Source: Argyresthia goedartella (Eukaryota; Arthropoda; Insecta; Lepidoptera; Argyresthiidae). From it: DNA of 64,000 nucleotides. Of the stretch, positions 48,701 to 60,700 are shown piece after piece; within the stretch, counting starts at the first letter, position 1, and each line of letters begins with the position of its first letter. The stretch lies in the NCBI GenBank assembly GCA_949825045.1, contig OX463812.1:5564661-5628660 (forward strand), given 5' to 3'. The position numbers and the translations under genes were made by a program. Under the pieces are notes generated by a model. It searched no databases, had not been told where the DNA came from, and was given only the letters and a program-made list of their open reading frames with translations.

Positions 48701-51700
48701 TGTGCCAATTGGCTGATGACACCAATAGTAAATATACTACGTGCACACAATGATATTAAAGATGCTCAAAAGAAGCGCGAGTTAAATTATGATACTATGT
48801 AAAAGGGCTCAGGATGTTGTACTGGTGATAAACGCACAAAAAAACTAAACTTATGCTTATATAATCCCCTTATTAAATGATGATAAAACCAAAAATGCAC
48901 CAAAGCACTCAAAACAGAAGTGAATGCATTGGATTATGGAACAACTTAGATCTAGTCAAACATCATACAATCTACGCATGATAATAGATGATCAATTCAA
49001 CTGGGGACCGCACATCGAATCTATATGTATGTAAGCGATTAAGGGCTATTATGGATAAACTAATAATATTAACACTTTATAGTACCTTATAAGTATATAG
49101 TAGATTCAATTAGTAGTTTATGTGACTGCTGCATAATGGAGGGCATTAAAACTCGAGAGTGGGTTTATGAAACGAGCCGAAGGTGAGTTTCATAATAATC
49201 TCACTCGAGAGTTTTAATGCCTAATTATGTACAGTTATATACACTAGTTTATCTACACACATATCATAAGCTCTCTTTGATGTGTTCAGGAACCGCATGT
49301 TTGACCGGCATTGTGGCTCTGCAATTGTTTAACTTGTTCTGTAGTACCAACTTCTCGCAGGCGGGCGTCGGCGTTCGAAATTTGAATGTCATTATATGTA
49401 GAAAAACTACACATAATGACCATAATGTGTAGTTTTCCAGATACGAAACGAGTTTTTAACAAGTAGTTTAACATAATGCTGATCCTAACGTGCGGTTTTT
49501 GAACGCAGTAAAGAGGGTTTATGATACGTGTGTAGATAAAATTTGTTATAGGCTAGTCAGTCAAAACATGCAGAGATAACATATATAAACTACAATTACG
49601 TACACTAAAAAAGATTATACCAACTAAGATAAAAATTCAACACGCATGATGATAAAGCAATTTTTCAATATTGTAAAGTAATCGATATATATTTATATAT
49701 ATATATATATAACAAAAGTAATATGCTAATTATTTGTGAAGAAAAACATAACCTTAAACGTCGTACGCGCCCTAAACAAATGCGCTCACTATCATACACA
49801 CCTACCTATGTCGTACCTAGATTTATAATGATCACGGAAGGCGAACAACTCATACTACCTCATGTACTCAATGAACTACCGATGGAGGTCATCCATGCCG
49901 TGTATTTAGATAACAATAAATTAAAACGTTACTTCCTAAAGCGTCAACAAAAAAGGACAGCTTCACAAGTCGAGGACGGGTGTCGGGCCCTGTACGGGGG
50001 ATAAGTCATGAGGATTAGTCATGAATATCAATATAAAAAATGTCGCGATTTATCCGTCGGATAGGGTTCTGGCCAGTCTGTCTGGCCGGTCCTTAGGGTC
50101 TACAACGCTTAACACTAACTTATGAAAAATACTATTGTAAGTCCAAACTAATTTACACATCTAACTACTAGTATATATCTTATGGAAGTGTTCTAAATGG
50201 ATCCTAAGGAGTAGAGCCGCGATCATCCACGCATAAGGACCTACTGCAACGCTCCGCTCAGCTGCTTGCGCGCCGTTTCATTGCGAAACGCCCGCGTCAA
50301 CACGCGCCCGTGCGCGTCGCGTTCGCGCTGCAACCGCGTCGCGAGCTGCACAGAGGGAAAAACCTTCAGGGGCCTACAGACGTCGGCTTCGGCCTAAGGT
50401 CGTGCCAGATCGGAACCCCTTCCCGTGCCAGCTCATCCATAGCCAACCAGCGCTATGGATGAGTTCCACAGCCCTTCTCAGGGCTACGCTGCGTCGGATG
50501 GAAGCCCGCCACTGGGTGAAACCCCGAGGTGCACCACCCACCGCCACCGCTTCAGATCGGCCTCCCGCGAGCGGCCCCTGGTTTTGTCGACCTCGACAAA
50601 AAACGGGTCGCCGATCGTCCCGCGACCAGCTCGCCGAGAGCAGAGCTCACGCTGGACGAATTGTATTTAATTCATGCCCGTGACGCCAAACTGTTTTCGC
50701 CGAACGCCGAGTATCGCCGAACAGCTGGACTGAACTGCTGGAGTCGCCGCAACCGACTCTCATCGCCGGAGACCTCAACGCCAATCACCCACACTGGAAC
50801 TCCTCGAAAGTGTGCGCCGCCGGACGCGCGCTCCTCGCCGACTCCGTGAGCCGCGACTACGATGTCATCGGACCCTTTGAGCCGACTCACTACAACCCGG
50901 ACGGCTATGGGGACATCATCGACATCGTAGTCTACAAAGGAATCCGGACCCAGCCAAGCCAGGAAGTCCTGCCAGACCTCCCCTCGGATCACAGACCCGT
51001 TCTCCTCATCCTTGCGGTTCTGCCAACAAGAGTCTCGCCACACTCACCGGAAACTCCACCACCTGGACAGCCACACAGCCAGAAGACGTCGAATCACTGG
51101 CTTCAGAGTTGACTAGCAGGATCCAGGACGCGCTCGACACATCCTCGCACACCGTCTCTAGCCGGAGGAAACTCCAACCCCTCCCGGCGAAGATTCAGGC
51201 ACTCATCTGTGAACAGCGCTGTCTCCGGAAGCTATGACAACAAACCCGGTGCCCAACTCTGAAGTCCCGCTTCAACGCCATGACGGCCACCACCAAAAGA
51301 TGCCTTGCCGACCACGCCGAAGAATCTTGGGAACACCACATCGAGTCCATAGGCGATCACGTCCCCTCCGTGCATCGCTTATGCCGGCAGCTGTCGGCCA
51401 CTCCGGCTCCTGTTCAACCACTGCTGGGCAGCGACGGCTTCCCGAGATTCAGAGCAAAAGACCGAGCCAAAATTTTCGCCGAATGCCTGGAGAGGCAGCC
51501 GAACCCCACCGACGACGCCGAACACGTAGCAGCAGTGGAGGAACACCTGCGGCACTACTTCGCGACGCCGATAGCTCCTGAAGGGAAGCCCATCTTCTTC
51601 TCACCCTGGCAAGTCCTGAGAACGATCAGGCGCACCAAGCCCAGGAAAGCCCCGGGCGCAGACCTCATCACCAACATGGTGCTGCGCAACTTGCCGCCAC

Positions 51701-54700
51701 CGACTGTGGTGGCCGTGACATGCCTGTTTAACGGCATCTTGCGCACGGGGCACTTCCCTACTACATGGAAGGAAGGCCTGGTCATAATGCTCCCCAAGCC
51801 GGGCAAGAACATCAAAAAGCCCGAGAGCTATCGGCCCATCACCCTCCTGAGCACCATGTCGAAGGTGTTCGAGAAGCTGCTGCTAGGAAGACTGCTGCCG
51901 CACATCCTAGCTCGCCCGGAACAGTTCGGCTTCAGGCTAGAGCATTCGACGACGCTCCAGCTCACCAGGGTACTGAACTACATGACGGTCTGTCGGAATA
52001 AGGAAGAATACAGCGTCGTAGTACTCCTGGACATGGAGAAGGCGTTCGATAGAGTATGGCATGAGGGGTTGTTGTACAAGCTGTTGACGTCCCCAGCTCC
52101 ACGACGAATCACCCGCGTCGTGGCCTCGTTCTTACGGAGTCACTGCTACAGAGTGGTGGTGGAAGACGCCGTGTCAGAAGCCCGTCTTATCGAAGCCGGT
52201 GTCCCACAAGGTTCATGTCTTTTACCCGCCTTCTACTCCCGATACACGGATGACATCCCAGTTGTCCCTGGTGTCCAGCTGGCCCTCTTCGCTGACGACG
52301 CAGCATACTATGCGTCGTCCTACAAAGCACCCCACGCCGCCATCAAAATGCAACGCACACTGGACACCCTGCCTGAATGGCTGGACAAATGGAGACTCTC
52401 CGTCAACATCGGGAAGACGCAGGCGATGATCACCGGCCAGAGCAACCTGCCACCACCACTCCAACTCCAAGGGAAGGACTTTGGGTGGCTGCACCAAGTG
52501 AAATATCTGGGAGTCATCATAGACCGCTGGCTCACGATGAAGACCCACGTCGACAACGTCGTAAACCAGGTCCGGGCTGCACGGGCGAAACTTCGTCCAC
52601 TCCTGGACTCCGGCCTCCCCCTGCGGTCGAAGCTCGGGATCTATAAAACGTACATCAGGTCCCGCCTCACGTATGCCTTGCCGGCATGGTACGCCCTCTG
52701 CTCGGAGTCCAACAAGAAAAGACTCCGGGCCCAAGAAAACCTCTCTTTGCGTACCATCGTCGGCGCGCCTTGCTACGTGAGGAACGCAATGATCGCGAGG
52801 GACCTAGGATTGGAGACACTGGACAAGTTCGTCCAGAGCCTGGCGACGAACATGTTCGCATGGGCGGACGGCTCTCAACACCCGCTCGTTCGAGACCTGG
52901 CGCCATACCACGCACGCCCGCCTGACCGTCGCCGCCTACCCCGAGACCTGGTTGCGGAGTCGGCAGCACCCCTGGATTGAGGCCACACAACCTGAAAAAG
53001 AACACCTCAGCCACCCTAGGACCTGGCCGTAGTTTCAGCCAACGGAAGACTGCAACCCCGCACCCTGGAAGGGGTGTAAGAAGATCACCAAGCAAGTAAA
53101 TGGATCAGTATTATGAAACGAGTGGCAGAGACTACACATAAACCATGAAGGTTTACGTGGTCGTTTCATTAAAAGAATTTTTTGATTTTCATTGTTTCGT
53201 GAATAAATAAATAAAAAATATATAAAACCCGAAGTATATGAATTAAGCAATACAGTGCTGATTCTTAGTTACCCACACATATTATAACATACGTGATAAC
53301 TTGAGTCGTTGGACCATCCGATTGTGGAAGCGGCAACAGCAGTGTTGCGATCGCAGCATTCTCGGGGTTGAGCTGGGCAGGTGAGGGGGGGATCAGTCCA
53401 GAGGGGACACTCCAAGTGGCATTGACCGGTGCACTGGAAAGCAGCCAACCACGCGCTGATAACAGTTGCGAGAATACCCTGGGACACAGAAAGAATACAT
53501 GCAATACAATACATGCATTCTGATGTAAAGCTTTACAGAGTATATTGGCTGTCGGGGACGCAAATAAATCAGCTGCATCTCGAGAATTTCATAAGAATGA
53601 ATAATGAGAGTTATCAGCATCTGGTTCTTTACTTTTTATCGAACATGACTATGTGATATTTACGCTATGCCACTTTTTCTTTACTTGTTCTTTATTGTTC
53701 TTAACAAAAAAAATAACATCATACATACCGGCGCGAGTGTATCAGGTCCAGGCGTATCGGCATGAGGGAAACATTTGGCAGCTGAACCCGCCACCACAAC
53801 TCCAGCTGAGTTTGGACCACTGAGCATATCACCCGTTGAACATCCTGTGAGAAGATCAAGAACAATGGACGATGCTAAATAAATGTAAGTAGTACTTTTT
53901 ATTTACAGCGAGACGGTTTCTACGCATTATTTTACGAAATAATACCCCTCGTTACGTCAAATTGCTCATAACTTTTGAACGGTTACTTAAGGGTGGTTTT
54001 TTTTCTGAACGAAAAAATCTATGTCACTCACATCGACTCACAATGTCACTATTAAACATTCATAACAACAAATAAACATTTCAGAAAATTGAGCAAAAGA
54101 CGGTCAAAAATATATTTTTTTACATTGCTTTACAGTTTTTACATAAATTTATCTGCACACGTACATGTCATAAACCCTCTTTACTGCGTCCAAAAACCGC
54201 ACGTTACGACCAGTGTTATGATATAATAGTTGGTAAAAGAAAGGAAAGGAAGAGATGTTTTAAGTTGTATTTGAATAAAAGATTTTCTTTTACAAAAGCT
54301 TGTATTATTTAAACACTAGTTTCTGCCGGCGACTTCGTCCGAGACCTAGACAATAACTAGTCGTCCCTACAGAGATTAAATTCATCTAATTTTACCTAGC
54401 CGGTATGCAATCATGACGTTTTGCTACCAAGAACATATGCTATCCAGACACTTTTCCTTATGCGTCGTTTTACAATCAAGACTATATAAGACTATATAAC
54501 TTGGACGTAAACTTTATTAGTCATTTTGCAACTTCGGGCGTTATGCTATAGTTGTCGATCGAACAACTAAGACATTCTACTCACTAGGGCATTCTGCAAA
54601 AAAGACATTGTGCTTACCAAGAGCTTATGCAACTAAGACGTTTTTCTTATAGAGTCGTTATGCAATCTAGTCCTTACGAACCTAACCTTGCGCGGTCGAA

Positions 54701-57700
54701 CATGCGGTTCCTGAACATATCAAAGAGAGCTTATGATATGTGTGTAGATAAAATAGTGTATGTAACTGTATATAATTAGGCATTATATATCAGTCACATA
54801 AACTACTATTAGCACTGGTCCCAAATAATATCAATTGTAAAACTGTAGTCAACTCACGATGAAACTGCCGAAATGTTAAAGGCTGTCGCGTGAAGATACG
54901 ACCTAACAGAAACTAACAGAACCTAACAGCAAACAACCAAGATAAAATTTAGTAGTATCAGTTTATTAGAAGTATAGTATTTACAGTGAAGTCTATAAAA
55001 AAAAATGATGCGAAGATGAGGATGGATGAGATGTGAAACAGGTTTTATAAAATACAGATGTCTGGATAGAAAGAAGGAAGCGGAGACCTGGGTGCAGGTG
55101 TATTTGTTGTTGTAGATGTTGTTGAAATCGTCGTTGTAGGAACAGTAGCGGGCGTACTTGTAGTTACGCCTCGCAGGATCCCGTTGTAGAAATCGTCGTT
55201 GTAGGAACAGTAGCGGCGTTGGCACGGCTCGCAGAATCCCGTTGTAGAAATCTTCGTTGTAGGAATGGTAGCGGCGTAGGCGCGGCTCGCAGAATCCCGT
55301 TGTTTGAAGATTGATTTGAAGGTTTTGAGGGAGTTTGAAGGTTCGCAGGATCCCGTTGTAGATGAAGAATTTGGAGATTTGAAGGAGTTTGAAGGCTTCG
55401 CAGGATCCCGTTGTAGATGGAGAATTTGGAGATTTGAAGGAGTTTGAAGGCTTCACAGGATCCCGGGGTTGAGCGACCCCGGGATAAGGCCTTTACTGGT
55501 ACTTCCAGTTCAGAAACTGACGTGAGACTCTCGAATTGAAGAAATGTTCCGCTTTTATACCCTTTTTGGAGAGTTCTAAAAATTATTTAAATTAAACGTA
55601 ATTTTTGAGAGTGGCCAAGAGAGAAAGAGTATTTTTGTAAAAGTATTAAAGTAAACATATCAGACCGCTAACGAGTTTGAATGGACATTGCCATGACAAC
55701 CAGATAAACAATCAACAAATCAAATGTCAATTGTTGGTTTCAGGCTCGTAATATAAAATTTAAACAGTTCACATAGCCAAAATTACATAACAACGAAAGG
55801 AAAAATAATAGCGCACCAGCGCGCACGAAGCCCGAGATTGTAGAGTTTCGGAGAAAGCCAAAAACAAGGTCACCAAAGGTAAGCCCCTTCCCTATCGATT
55901 TAGAAGTGCTGATAACATGAAAATGCAGAGCGAACATGATTTATTAATGTATTCTTATGGTTTAAAACATTACAGGTTCCTATGGAAATAAAAGTGATGA
56001 CCAATAATAAGCAGCACAGCTCACCAAGTATCCAGCGTAATAGAGCAAGCACCCTGAAGGACAAACAAAAAGGACTGATGGTGGAGCTGGAGCTAAGGGT
56101 TAGGAAGCAAGAATAGCATGTGAGTAACATAAGTCAGCAGTTAGTTTTTTGTACTAGTATTAGGTTTGGGAGAACAAGTAGGGCACTCTGCAGTTTTAAC
56201 ACCCTTAAGACCACATCTGAAACAAATCACGAATCGTGGTTGAGTGCAACTGTTCAAAGTATGACCCAGTTTACGACAGCGAACGCAAAAAGAACTTTCT
56301 TGGGGAGCTGCAGTTTGAGAGAGACTATTAACTTGTCTAGAAGGGTATTTGTAGGTTGGAGTGAATTTATTCATGAAGGGAGGAGAAGGTCGTGAGTTAT
56401 TAGAAGAGTTTGGAGAGTCAACTGAACTTGAAGTGGAATGCTTGTAGTTGAATTCCGAAACATGAGGACTTTGTAGCAAATTTGGTTCTTTAAATTGTTT
56501 GTCTCTGTCTAGGAACTTTTCATAGTTTTGGCAAGTGGCCAGAAGAGAATCGATAGAGTCAATGTCCTTTAGAGCTACGAAGACTGAATAACATGGGCGA
56601 ATATTTCTCAAAATAATCTCCAATTGTTCTGTTTCAGAAAGTCTTTTTGAAAGTCGAGCGAACATTCCAGACATGATGGATATAAAGATGACGATAGGTT
56701 CATCACGACCTTGAGTACGATTCCTAATCGCTTCTAGAAGTTTATGATCATAATCAAAACCACCAAAGTCTTTGATTAGTAAAGAAGAAAGTTCGTTCCA
56801 AGTTAAGTTTGGATTCTGATTATATTTAAATCTGAACCAATGAAGGGCATTGTCGGTGAAGATTTCGAACGCCTGAGAAATCAATAAGTCCCTGGACAAG
56901 CCACGAGCTAAGCTATATTCTTCAAGTTTTTGAAGAAAGGATCTTGGACAGCTTTTACCATTGAAGGTGTGTCTTTTCAAATCCTTGAAGACGTTAGTTG
57001 GAGGGAAAGATTGAATTGGTGGAGGAGGATACGGGGTATGGGTTTGGACAGAAGTTTGAAAGACAAGAGGGGGTTCCGTGACAGTCGGTTCAGCAGGAAG
57101 GTCCAGTGATGGAGAGTGATTTGCAGTTGAAGGTGGAGCCAAGGATCCGAACTGTTTAGAAATATCGTCAAATTTCAACTTCAAAGTATCGAAACTAGCT
57201 TTAGAGTCTGGATATAAGTCCGTATCTATTCGCTCCAATCTGTAAAAAACATGATTAATAAAAGTGTCTATTAATCGTAAGTATTTGGTTTCCCCTTGTG
57301 ACAATTTTTCTATTTCTTTTTTACTATCCAGGTAAGTTAGAGTAGAACCAATTTGAGATAAGTCATCCTCAATCGGAACTGGAGAAGTCAGAATATCTTC
57401 GGGGTGAGAGTTCGCAACTAAACCCAAAACCTGTTTTTTAAGAAGCAAAACAGTATTAGCTGGTTCCTCACATCTAATCTTTACTTCGTATTCGAGCTCG
57501 GCCTTGTTAAGGAATTCGTACTTAATAACCCTTTCCATTGTTATAGTTAAGTGTAGAGTCAAGTGTTATAGAAATGAAGTGAAGTGAAGTAATGTAAGTT
57601 AAATGTAGGCCTAAATATAATCCAGATAGTTGAAAAACTAGATGAAGTTTTGTTTTAGAATTTAGAAAATGTGAAAAGGATGAATAGATAAAGATTTAAG

Positions 57701-60700
57701 AGTGAAAGAGAAAGCAAATCAAAGGGAAAGAGACAAGGCGCAGAAAAGGTGAAGAGTGGAGAAGAACTTTTACGTTGGGCGCCAAAATGTCGCGTGAAGA
57801 TACGACCTAACAGAAACTAACAGAACCTAACAGCAAACAACCAAGATAAAATTTAGTAGTATCAGTTTATTAGAAGTATAGTATTTACAGTGAAGTCTAT
57901 AAAAAAAAATGATGCAAAGATGAGGATGGATGAGATGTGAAACAGGTTTTATAAAATACAGATGTCTGGATAGAAAGAAGGAAGCGGAGACCTGGGTGCA
58001 GGTGTATTTGTTGTTGTAGATGTTGTTGAAATCGTCGTTGTAGGAACAGTAGCGGGCGTACTTGTAGTTACGCCTCGCAGGATCCCGTTGTAGAAATCGT
58101 CGTTGTAGGAACAGTAGCGGCGTTGGCACGGCTCGCAGAATCCCGTTGTAGAAATCTTCGTTGTAGGAATGGTAGCGGCGTAGGCGCGGCTCGCAGAATC
58201 CCGTTGTTTGAAGATTGATTTGAAGGTTTTGAGGGAGTTTGAAGGTTCGCAGGATCCCGTTGTAGATGAAGAATTTGGAGATTTGAAGGAGTTTGAAGGC
58301 TTCGCAGGATCCCGTTGTAGATGGAGAATTTGGAGATTTGAAGGAGTTTGAAGGCTTCGCAGGATCCCGGGGTTGAGCGACCCCGGGATAAGGCCTTTAC
58401 TGGTACTTCCAGTTCAGAAACTGACGTGAGACTCTCGAATTGAAGAAATGTTCCGCTTTTATACCCTTTTTGGAGAGTTCTAAAAATTATTTAAATTAAA
58501 CGTAATTTTTGAGAGAGGCCAAGAGAGAAAGAGTATTTTTGTAAAAGTATTAAAGTAAACATATCAGACCGCTAACGAGTTTGAATGGACATTGCCATGA
58601 CAACCAGATAAACAATTAACAAATCAAATGTCAATTGTTGGTTTCAGGCTCGTAATATAAAATTTAAACAGTTCACATAGCCAAAATTACATAACAACGA
58701 AAGGAAAAATAATAGCGCACCAGCGCGCACGAAGCCCGAGATTGTAGAGTTTCGGAGAAAGCCAAAAACAAGGTCACCAAAGGTAAGCCCCTTCCCTATC
58801 GATTTAGAAGTGCTGATAACATGAAAATGCAGAGCGAACATGATTTATTAATGTATTCTTATGGTTTAAAACATTACAGGTTCCTATGGAAATAAAAGTG
58901 ATGACCAATAATAAGCAGCACAGCTCACCAAGTATCCAGCGTAATAGAGCAAGCACCCTGAAGGACAAACAAAAAGGACTGATGGTGGAGCTGGAGCTAA
59001 GGGTTAGGAAGCAAGAATAGCATGTGAGTAACATAACACTACATTGCTTACGGCCTCACTTATAAAAAAGTTAATTCTCTGTTTAGCTTAAGCAGTGTTT
59101 TCTTTTCACACGTCGACTAAATGTCAAATGTCAAAGCAAGACAAAACACTGAATTAACTAAACAGTGAATGAACTTTTTTATAAGTAACGCCGTTATTCT
59201 TCTCCCTGAGTGGTTCTTGACCCTGTTTAGTGTACAACGCATGACTGCCTCGTTCAAATATTATAATTTCACTGTTAAAATCAATAGTTTTTTTCTTCTG
59301 TCAATAACTCAGTTGTTGACAGAAGAAAAAACTATTGATTTTAACAGTTTTACAGGACAGCCATCTTAATGGCGAAGATAATTTGAGCTTAAAATTTTTC
59401 GTTCATATGAGATTTGAGTAAACTAAGCTGTAGGGAACAAATGAAGGACGTTTTTAACGGAAATTTCAGTAATCGTGTAAGAAATTTTGATGGGAATAAC
59501 GCGATTTATTCAAGAACACAATTATCTCGAATTATATTTCTCAGTTTGATGCCCTTGAAAATCTTTTACTTACTGAATTCACCGAGAAAATTGCGTCATA
59601 CTTGGTTGAAGAGAGTAGTGGGCCCACGAAATCACAATCATCTACTATCTGATATAATTTTGGTGCTAACACTTATCCAGAGTTTTGACTACCACCACTA
59701 ACCTGCAAAGCAGGACGTTAACCATTCGGTTACAAAGGTTTTACCATAAGAATAAACATAAATATATATACATATATAATATATATATTATATAAGTAAA
59801 TATATACATGGCACATACATTGATTCTAGCCCTACACTAGGATACCCTGGGGTGTGTGAACCAGAAACAGTGACGTCAAAAAGATGCAAAACTCAAAATT
59901 CAAAACTCAATTGTTTAATTGCAAATAGTCAATAATAATGCCTTTTTACAAGTCAAACACTAAACCGAAATACGCCCGTCAGCGAAGATAGCACAAAAAA
60001 ACTCTACGGGGATGTATTTTTTTAAATTTTCGTCTTTTTTTTATTGTTTAACAATATACAATATACAAATAATCTAAACATTAGTTTAGATTATTTGTAT
60101 TTGTTTGATTATTTGTTTGTCTATTTGTCATTAGACAATATTATTTATTTTAGTATAAATATTATAAAACCGTATCTATAAGGGCCAATAAGATGTCTCA
60201 AAATAACAATCTAACAAAATAAATAAGAACAAAGACAAGTTGTAATGAACATAACTTATGAGAAACCAAACTGGACCAGTCCCCCTAAGCAGCACCCGTT
60301 CACGCCTATGACTTGTGCACCGGCCATCACCCCCCATATTTGAGGGACGGGAGCAACCCACTACACAGACCCACCGTGTTAACATCCAAGACCTGGTGTT
60401 TTTTGTTTCTCCACAGCCGATATTCAAACCCGTGACCTCTCGCTTGGGAAGCTTAGCCTCCACCACAAACCTGATTAATTTTGGGTACTAACCTCAAACC
60501 CAGGTACGCGCTCCTCGTTCATAATAGTTTCACTGCAGATATTTGGGTCAGCATCAGGTGGAAAGCTCTCTTTTGGAATATCGTGTAAATTCAGTCTGCA
60601 AAAATAATGCATTTTTTCTTTGATCTTAGAAAGGTATGATTACTTTACCGTATACTGTTTCATTGTTAACATGGATGTTCTTGATTTAGAATAAAAACAG

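Larger units (their letters stand above)
48930..50010 (+). pseudogene. LINE RT fragment split by a MITE
   Basis: 48970-49080 reads IIDDQFNWGPHIES and KRLRAIMDKL across frames, the post-catalytic region of a LINE RT. 49723-50004 reads RTRPKQMRSLSYTPTYVVPR then VLNELPMEVIHAVYLDNNKL, its C-terminus. The MITE at 49112-49560 lies between. The copy is strongly decayed. Confidence 0.65.
50220..53220 (+). mobile_element. Jockey-type LINE
   Basis: GC-rich relative to its flanks. An ORF1-like C-terminal region comes first (50240-50700), then endonuclease (50740-51100), RT (51280-52980), and an A-rich 3' end near 53215 ('aataaataaataaaaaat'). The N-terminal half of ORF1 and the start of the endonuclease are missing or scrambled. 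It lies in the large intron of the host gene, in the opposite orientation to that gene. Confidence 0.85.
54884..59033 (-). mobile_element. Gag-only LTR retrotransposon, 1246-bp LTRs
   Basis: Two LTRs of exactly 1246 bp (54884-56129 and 57788-59033) differ at only about four to six positions that I can see. On the minus strand they begin TGTTACTCAC and end CGCGACA. A primer-binding site TGGCGCCCAACG follows the 5' (right) LTR. The 1.66-kb interior encodes only a gag-like protein; no protease, RT or integrase. No target-site duplication is visible (flanks AAGGC and TAACA). Confidence 0.88.

Noticed and set aside
54884..59033. Tandem segmental duplication of the 1246-bp blocks
   Set aside because: TG...CA ends, a primer-binding site right after one copy and a gag gene between them identify the blocks as LTRs.
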